Both the position numbers and the translations under genes were made by a program. The notes beneath the pieces were generated by a model. The model made no database searches and was not told the DNA's origin. It saw only the letters and a list, made by a program, of their open reading frames with translations. Shown one piece after another: positions 7,276 to 11,688 of a DNA stretch of 11,688 bases. This DNA comes from Candidatus Parabacteroides intestinavium (lineage in GTDB: Bacteria > Bacteroidota > Bacteroidia > Bacteroidales > Tannerellaceae). Each line of letters opens with the position of its first letter. Position 1 is the stretch's first letter. Where the stretch lies: NCBI GenBank assembly GCA_019118725.1, contig DWYO01000217.1, forward strand, positions 1-11,688, in the 5' to 3' direction.

Positions 7276-10200
7276 TTAATATACTACATCGAAATCCTGC
7301 ATCAGACCATAATCCTGCATTTGGTATTCTTTTCCTGGAATTTGTTCCTTGATATTTTTCCAATGCCATGGGCCAGCCAATCCGGGAGCCGGATTATTAT
7401 AATGCGGGCCTAACAGGTTTTTATGACTACCTATTACTCGAACCTCTATTTGGTTTTTGCCTTGTTTTACATGAGATGTTATATCCAAACGATAGGGATT
7501 GGATGCGATGATACCGGCTTTTTCTCCATTCACATATACTTCGGCAACGGTCCCTTTCCAAGCATTTAATTGTACTGCATAGGGTTTGGAGGTATCTTCT
7601 ATCGTATAATCTTTTGTATAAGACATATCCCAAGAATAGAAAGGCTGTTTCTGTGCTTTCCAACTTCCTAAAGTCAATTTTTCTACCGGTGCGCTGATGC
7701 TCCAACCAGCCTTTTCTGGAATAACCGAGAAATCACCGATGATATACACAGGCTCGATTTCTGCAAAGATACTCATAGGAGCAACGCTCATTTCTACCGC
7801 ATTAGCTCCTTGTCTGATTTTATCACCAATCGGATAGACACCAAATGAACGATCTAACCACCATTCGCCGGGAGTCGGCTGAACTTTTTCTCCGTTGATT
7901 TTTACGGTAAACAATTCCGGACGTTCTGATACCAGCTTCATGTCGGAATAATCAAATTTATCGTTTATCGTAAAATGGTAAGTTGTTGTAAATCCTCCAT
8001 TTGTAAATGTATCTCTATCTAAAATATTCCGTTTATATTGAACGGAGGTATTCCAAGGATTGCCATTGACAAAACCATATTCTTTGAATGCCATGTCAGC
8101 TGCTTCGGCAAAATACACATTTTTCTTGCTTTTACCATTCACATATACATCACAAAAGTCGATATTCAATGCGTTTTCTTTCAAACGATTAACTTGTACA
8201 ACACTATTGGCCTTCAGTTTCGTGTCTCCGGCTAAAGGAGGCCTTTGGGGATAACCTTTCAGGGTGTTTTCTGAGCAAAACAGTAATAGACTTTCTGCTG
8301 GTTCCAAACGGAATTTGATGAGGATAAAATCCTTATCAGCCACAAACGGATAGGCATAAATCTGCCCGTTCATCGCTTCTAGACTTGCTACGGATTTTTT
8401 GGTAGATACGATGGTCCCATTAACGGATTCATCCATAGAGGAGTTTACCAGGAAGAGTAATTCTCCATCAGCAAATTGACGGCGTTGGTGATACAAATTG
8501 CCCCCATTAAATGTAAATAAGCAGTCTTTATTCATGAAGTACTTCTGCATGACCTCTTTGCTTAATTGGGGGGCAGATATAACTGATGGAGATTTTAATA
8601 AGGCGGCCAGCTCTTCATTCTCTGCACCATCAATTCGGTTGGGTGAAGAGAAGCAAATCAGTTTTCCTCCTTGTTTTACGAATTTCTGCAGTAAATCAAA
8701 GGTGGGTTTATTCAAGGTTTCCATCATTGGAGGTAGTACAACTACAGAATAAGCGGCTTTTCCGATTATAAATTCTCCATTTGTTACTTGCCCGTGATCT
8801 TTGATGATATTTTCAGATCCCAGATCATATTCCACTTGATTCTTCTCTAAGGTCGTAACGAATGTCTGGAATGCCTGACCGATTTCCATCAATTTCGGAC
8901 TGCTTTTAGTATGAGAGTAATAGCTCCATAAAGTAGAATTAGGTTCCAATACCAAAATATCATTGTCCTGAATACCTTTACTCATAACCAGTGAGAGACG
9001 GGCGTAATAATCGTTCAGTACTTTATAATCAGACCACCAAGGCGAGTGGTAGGTGAATACAGGAGGGTAGTCATATTTGCGGGCTCCAGTCAGCGTAGCG
9101 TGTGCTAAGTGCTGATTCATAAAATTGACACCTAATACATATTCCCAATCTCCTAAGCGTTTGAAATCTTTGAAGGTCTCATCCCAGCCTCCTCCTCCGT
9201 AAGTTTCGCTGAGAGTCCGGGTATATCCCATTTGATTGGCTACACTTCTCAATTCTTTTACCGCACGGATGTTGCCGAATTGAGCAACCGGACTCTTTTC
9301 GTCAAATTGGTTGAATAACATATCTATAGCAGGCATTTGATGCCAAGCATACATGGCCATATTATCTGGTCCGTCATTCATGTAAGGCCAGCCATGTTCC
9401 CAATAATGGCCAGTCCATTTTAGATTGTTTTGCTCGCAGTAGAGATGGAAAGGCTTCGACCAACGGTCGATGAAGAGTTGCAACAACGTTTCCATGTAGT
9501 TGTGGCGCACTTCTTTCCAATTGCCGACCTCTTCTTCCAGCAAAGGCAAAAGTGGTTTCAAATCATAGCCCCATTTTTCTTGGAAGGTAGAGAACAAATC
9601 CGGTGTCCAGCGTAATCCTCCTGATGTTTGTATATTGGGCTCATCCGAGAAGATGCCCGGTACGGTTTTCCCAAATTCTTCTTTAGCAATCTTTTCATAG
9701 CCATTCATGGTTAATTCAATAAACTTTTCTGTTACTCCTTTGACCATGACATCGACATATGAATATCCTCCGTACCAGTCCGAGCGGCCATAGTATGTTT
9801 TTTTATACAGATAATAGTCTCCTTTTATATTCGTAAATGATTCCAATGAGGCTGATATATCTTCCCATTTATCTCCCTCTTTCTTTAGAATAATATAGTA
9901 ATTGTCCAAATCTTCAGGCAGTATTTCAGCTTTTGTCAAAGCTAATCCTTGTCCTTGATTGTAGGATTCAGGCATTTCAGCCGGAACATGCCCTCCGGCA
10001 AATCCACTGGGGTAGGAGTTTTCGTCATAAATCCAGACATACATGCCATTCTCTTTACCATAATCAATAGCATGCTTGTACAATGAATACCATTCATCCG
10101 ACATATATTCCGTAATCAATCCCGGTCGGGGATGTACGAAAAGCCCTCCGAATCCCGCATCTTTCAACTCTTTGATGGTTCGCTCCACCTCAGATTCAGT

Positions 10201-10386
10201 CATTTTGTTATTCCAGACCGATAAAGGCGCCGTCCTGTATTCAGCCGAAGGATCCGCAAATTCCGTTTCTAGTGTTTTTAGATTGTCTGTAGTAGTTATC
10301 TCCCCGTTACAATTGATTAGGCTTAACAAAAGACAACCGCCTGCGATCGTTTCTGATGCACATTTTATCCAATTTGGTGCTTTCAT
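7276..10386 (-). CDS. GH106-like glycoside hydrolase, lipoprotein
   Basis: This is probably an exo-acting glycosidase, with alpha-L-rhamnosidase as the first guess because it resembles GH106 and sits with two GH78 enzymes. The 1036-residue protein has a probable lipoprotein signal peptide with lipobox LINC (C26). A TIM-barrel region (about 45-500) shows the family's conserved blocks: PSAEYRTAPLSVWNNKM (46-62), GFGGLFVHPRPGL (78-90), YVWIYDENSYPSGFAGG (116-132), VPGIFSDEP (242-250), LSETYGGGGWDETF (392-405), ARKYDYPPVFTYHSPWW (435-451) and LVLEPNSTLW (478-487). E249 and E394 are candidate catalytic carboxylates. That is an inference from conservation, not from an alignment. A middle part with a glutamine-amidotransferase-like fold (about 500-700) and C-terminal galactose-binding-like beta domains (about 780-1010; VYVNGEKAG, LDITSHVKQGKNQIEVRV) follow. 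It is the first gene of the cassette. It could instead belong to a related family without an assigned activity. Confidence 0.75.
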   Translation of the reverse strand: MKAPNWIKCASETIAGGCLLLSLINCNGEITTTDNLKTLETEFADPSAEYRTAPLSVWNNKMTESEVERTIKELKDAGFGGLFVHPRPGLITEYMSDEWYSLYKHAIDYGKENGMYVWIYDENSYPSGFAGGHVPAEMPESYNQGQGLALTKAEILPEDLDNYYIILKKEGDKWEDISASLESFTNIKGDYYLYKKTYYGRSDWYGGYSYVDVMVKGVTEKFIELTMNGYEKIAKEEFGKTVPGIFSDEPNIQTSGGLRWTPDLFSTFQEKWGYDLKPLLPLLEEEVGNWKEVRHNYMETLLQLFIDRWSKPFHLYCEQNNLKWTGHYWEHGWPYMNDGPDNMAMYAWHQMPAIDMLFNQFDEKSPVAQFGNIRAVKELRSVANQMGYTRTLSETYGGGGWDETFKDFKRLGDWEYVLGVNFMNQHLAHATLTGARKYDYPPVFTYHSPWWSDYKVLNDYYARLSLVMSKGIQDNDILVLEPNSTLWSYYSHTKSSPKLMEIGQAFQTFVTTLEKNQVEYDLGSENIIKDHGQVTNGEFIIGKAAYSVVVLPPMMETLNKPTFDLLQKFVKQGGKLICFSSPNRIDGAENEELAALLKSPSVISAPQLSKEVMQKYFMNKDCLFTFNGGNLYHQRRQFADGELLFLVNSSMDESVNGTIVSTKKSVASLEAMNGQIYAYPFVADKDFILIKFRLEPAESLLLFCSENTLKGYPQRPPLAGDTKLKANSVVQVNRLKENALNIDFCDVYVNGKSKKNVYFAEAADMAFKEYGFVNGNPWNTSVQYKRNILDRDTFTNGGFTTTYHFTINDKFDYSDMKLVSERPELFTVKINGEKVQPTPGEWWLDRSFGVYPIGDKIRQGANAVEMSVAPMSIFAEIEPVYIIGDFSVIPEKAGWSISAPVEKLTLGSWKAQKQPFYSWDMSYTKDYTIEDTSKPYAVQLNAWKGTVAEVYVNGEKAGIIASNPYRLDITSHVKQGKNQIEVRVIGSHKNLLGPHYNNPAPGLAGPWHWKNIKEQIPGKEYQMQDYGLMQDFDVVY

Positions 10387-10416
10387 ACTATTAAATTGTT
10401 TCTACATTGTTTTTCA

Positions 10417-10424
10417 CAAAACTA
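10417..10424 (-). promoter_or_regulatory. -7 promoter element of the glycosidase cassette
   Basis: The minus strand reads TAGTTTTG (10424-10417), an exact match to the Bacteroides -7 consensus TAnnTTTG. A start near 10410 would leave a leader of about 25 nt before the ATG at 10386. The -33 region has no TTTG at 19-21 bp, which suggests a promoter that needs an activator, a normal situation for glycan-utilisation genes. Confidence 0.5.
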
Positions 10425-10429
10425 TAAAA

Positions 10430-10446
10430 TTCCACCGATGATGGAA
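10430..10446. promoter_or_regulatory. Palindrome upstream of the cassette, operator candidate
   Basis: On the minus strand the sequence is TTCCATC-ATC-GGTGGAA, two 7-base arms that pair fully if one G-T pair is allowed. It lies 5 bp upstream of the -7 element, where a regulator would contact or replace the missing -33 element. No regulator gene is in the window, so its partner is unknown. The region 10387-10483 holds no gene; it is AT-rich and carries this promoter and the short gap after rsgA. Confidence 0.4.
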
Positions 10447-10483
10447 TAATAAAAATGACAAATTAGATTATAAAAATGATATT

Positions 10484-11416
10484 TTAATACTCCTCTCTGT
10501 ATTTGCTTTCTTCTTTATCTGCCAATATGCTTAAATAACTTTTGTAGCGTGATTCGTTGATGTAATGTTCTTTGACCGCTTTCAATACAGCGCATCCGGG
10601 TTCGTGACGGTGAGTGCAATTCCCGAAACGGCAATTAGCGGATGTTTTGAATATTTCTGGGAAATAGTGGGAGATTTCAGCCTCTTCCATATCGATCGTT
10701 CCGAATCCTTTGATTCCCGGTGTGTCTATCAGGTATCCTCCTTCCAGTAATGGGACCATTTCAGAGAAGGTGGTTGTGTGCATGCCTTTTTTATGGTACT
10801 CGGAAATGCTGCCGGTACGCAGGTTGACATTAGGGACCAATCGGTTTATGATGGTTGATTTGCCTACTCCGGAGTGTCCGGATAATACTGTGATTTTCCC
10901 TTTTAATTCCGCTTTCAATGCATCCAATCCGTTTTCTTGGATGGCGCACATCGTAGAACAAGGATAGCCAATCATGGTGTATAGGCGTATCAATCCCTGC
11001 ATGTATTCCCATTCTTCTTTGGTGTAACGATCTGTCTTATTGAAGACCAGTTTTACCGGAATCCGATAGGCCTCAGCTGTTGCCAGAAAACGGTCGATGA
11101 AGATAGTTGTTGTAATGGGATAATTGACCGTAACTATGAGCATTGCCTGATCTACATTAGCGGCAATGATATGTGCCTGCTTTGAAAGATTGGAAGCCCG
11201 GCGGATGATGTAGTTCTTTCGCTCTTCGATTTGTGTAATAAAAGCCGTTCCTTCTTGATTTTCCTCGATCACTACATGGTCACCCACGGCTATGGGGTTG
11301 GTTGTCCGGATCCCTTTCAAACGGAAATTCCCTTTAATTTTACTTTCTATGTATCGTCCGTCTTCTGTATACACCGTGTACCAGCTTCCGGTGTTTTTTA
11401 TTACCAAACCGTTCAT
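10484..11416 (-). CDS. rsgA: Ribosome small subunit-dependent GTPase RsgA (YjeQ)
   Basis: RsgA is a cytoplasmic GTPase that checks late maturation of the 30S subunit and releases RbfA. The 310-residue product has the normal length and layout. An N-terminal OB-fold (about 1-70) is followed by a circularly permuted GTPase domain in which the G4 motif NKTD (126-129) precedes the P-loop GHSGVGKS (180-187), the switch I block KGMHTTT (210-216) and the G3 motif DTPG (231-234). A C-terminal zinc-binding domain carries C262, C267, H269 and C275 (CRFGNCTHRHEPGC). All key residues are present. It lies 95 bp after frr on the same strand and could be read from the same transcript. No Shine-Dalgarno sequence is visible. 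The bases just upstream of its ATG belong to a 14-bp tandem repeat. Confidence 0.97.
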   Translation of the reverse strand: MNGLVIKNTGSWYTVYTEDGRYIESKIKGNFRLKGIRTTNPIAVGDHVVIEENQEGTAFITQIEERKNYIIRRASNLSKQAHIIAANVDQAMLIVTVNYPITTTIFIDRFLATAEAYRIPVKLVFNKTDRYTKEEWEYMQGLIRLYTMIGYPCSTMCAIQENGLDALKAELKGKITVLSGHSGVGKSTIINRLVPNVNLRTGSISEYHKKGMHTTTFSEMVPLLEGGYLIDTPGIKGFGTIDMEEAEISHYFPEIFKTSANCRFGNCTHRHEPGCAVLKAVKEHYINESRYKSYLSILADKEESKYREEY

Positions 11417-11463
11417 AGAATGAAGAATTTAGAATGAAGGATTAAGAATGAAGAATTTAGAAT
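11417..11463. repeat. 14-bp tandem repeat, 3.3 copies, abutting the rsgA start
   Basis: Units are AGAATGAAGAATTT (11417-11430), AGAATGAAGGATTA (11431-11444) and AGAATGAAGAATTT (11445-11458), plus a partial AGAAT. Units 1 and 3 are identical, and unit 2 differs at two positions. On the coding strand the repeat forms the last 47 nt of the rsgA leader and touches the ATG. Copy number in such a repeat could vary between strains. Confidence 0.85.
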
Positions 11464-11507
11464 AGCAGAGTTGCTGTATTCTTTATTTCTCATTCTTAAT
11501 CCTTCAT
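11434..11507. repeat. Long inverted repeat / hairpin between frr and rsgA
   Basis: ATGAAGGATTAAGAATGA (11434-11451) is perfectly complementary to 11490-11507. The pairing continues inward with mismatches through AGAAT/ATTCT to a small AGCA-GAGT-TGCT stem-loop near 11464-11475, so the whole 74-nt block can fold into one hairpin. It begins right after the frr stop. It may be a REP- or MITE-like intergenic element, or may modulate read-through from frr into rsgA. There is no T-run typical of an intrinsic terminator. Confidence 0.75.
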
Positions 11508-11511
11508 GTAT

Positions 11512-11688
11512 TTATACTGTCATAATCTCTTTTTCTTTAGCGGCGTATAGCTCATCTATTTTCTTGATATACTTGTCGTGAACTTTCTGAACATCTGCTT
11601 CGGCATCTTTTTCCACATCTTCCGGAACGCCATCGGTTTTAATGCTCTTCTTTAAAGCATCGATGGCATCGCGTCGGGCATTACGGAT
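11512..11688 (-). CDS. frr: Ribosome recycling factor, C-terminal part (partial)
   Basis: RRF works with EF-G to split the post-termination ribosome and free it for a new round of initiation. Only the last 58 codons are in the window; the gene enters from the right edge. The peptide from IRNARRDAID to KKIDELYAAKEKEIMTV matches the C-terminal helix of the three-helix bundle of RRF, including the conserved VRRDA-like start (ARRDAID) and the DVQK...IKKID region. The stop is TAA at 11514-11512. rsgA follows on the same strand after the hairpin repeat. Confidence 0.95.
   Translation of the reverse strand: MRNARRDAIDALKKSIKTDGVPEDVEKDAEADVQKVHDKYIKKIDELYAAKEKEIMTV

Noticed and set aside
7427..7705. 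Minus-strand 92-codon frame overlapping the GH106-like gene
   Set aside because: It is an out-of-frame shadow of the C-terminal beta domain, which continues without interruption in the main frame.
10710..10967. Plus-strand frames antisense to rsgA
   Set aside because: RsgA has every expected motif in the other strand. These are shadows of it.

Overview
The window looks like a chromosomal piece from a gut-type member of the Bacteroidales (Bacteroides or Parabacteroides). The reasons are the close protein matches I can make by eye (an RRF ending in KEKEIMTV, two GH78 enzymes and a GH106-like enzyme with Bacteroidetes-style signal peptides), start codons mostly without a Shine-Dalgarno sequence, and promoter elements that fit the Bacteroides pattern TTTG-N19-TAnnTTTG rather than -35/-10 boxes. 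The genus is an inference.

Layout. Positions 1-477 hold no secure gene. They contain a 25/26-bp inverted repeat (145-169 and 325-350) around a relatively GC-rich 155-bp segment with its own hairpin, two weak minus-strand reading frames, and the terminator of the next gene. A tRNA-Ser(GCU) gene (478-564, minus) and mltG (700-1740, plus) are divergent and share the 135-bp gap that holds their promoters. mltG runs convergently into a three-gene minus-strand cassette (10386 down to 1819), with an imperfect hairpin between the stops. To the right are rsgA (11416-10484) and the 3' end of frr (11688-11512), both on the minus strand.

The central 8.6 kb is a carbohydrate-degradation cassette. In transcription order it carries a GH106-like lipoprotein hydrolase (1036 aa), a secreted GH78 alpha-L-rhamnosidase (889 aa) and a lipoprotein GH78 alpha-L-rhamnosidase (885 aa). 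Together they should remove alpha-L-rhamnose or related sugars from a complex glycan such as a rhamnogalacturonan, arabinogalactan or plant glycoside. No SusC/SusD pair, no regulator and no rhamnose catabolic gene lies next to them, so this is an enzyme-only cassette sitting between conserved core genes (mltG, and frr-rsgA). A Bacteroides-type -7 element and a 17-bp palindrome lie just ahead of its first gene.

The most unusual non-coding structures are three tandem GTTTC-N7/8-GAAAC palindromes in the gap between the two GH78 genes (4508-4567), the inverted-repeat block at the left edge, and a 14-bp tandem repeat that folds into a long hairpin between frr and rsgA. I found no clear previously undescribed system. 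The palindrome array and the GH106-like protein are the best candidates for something not well described.
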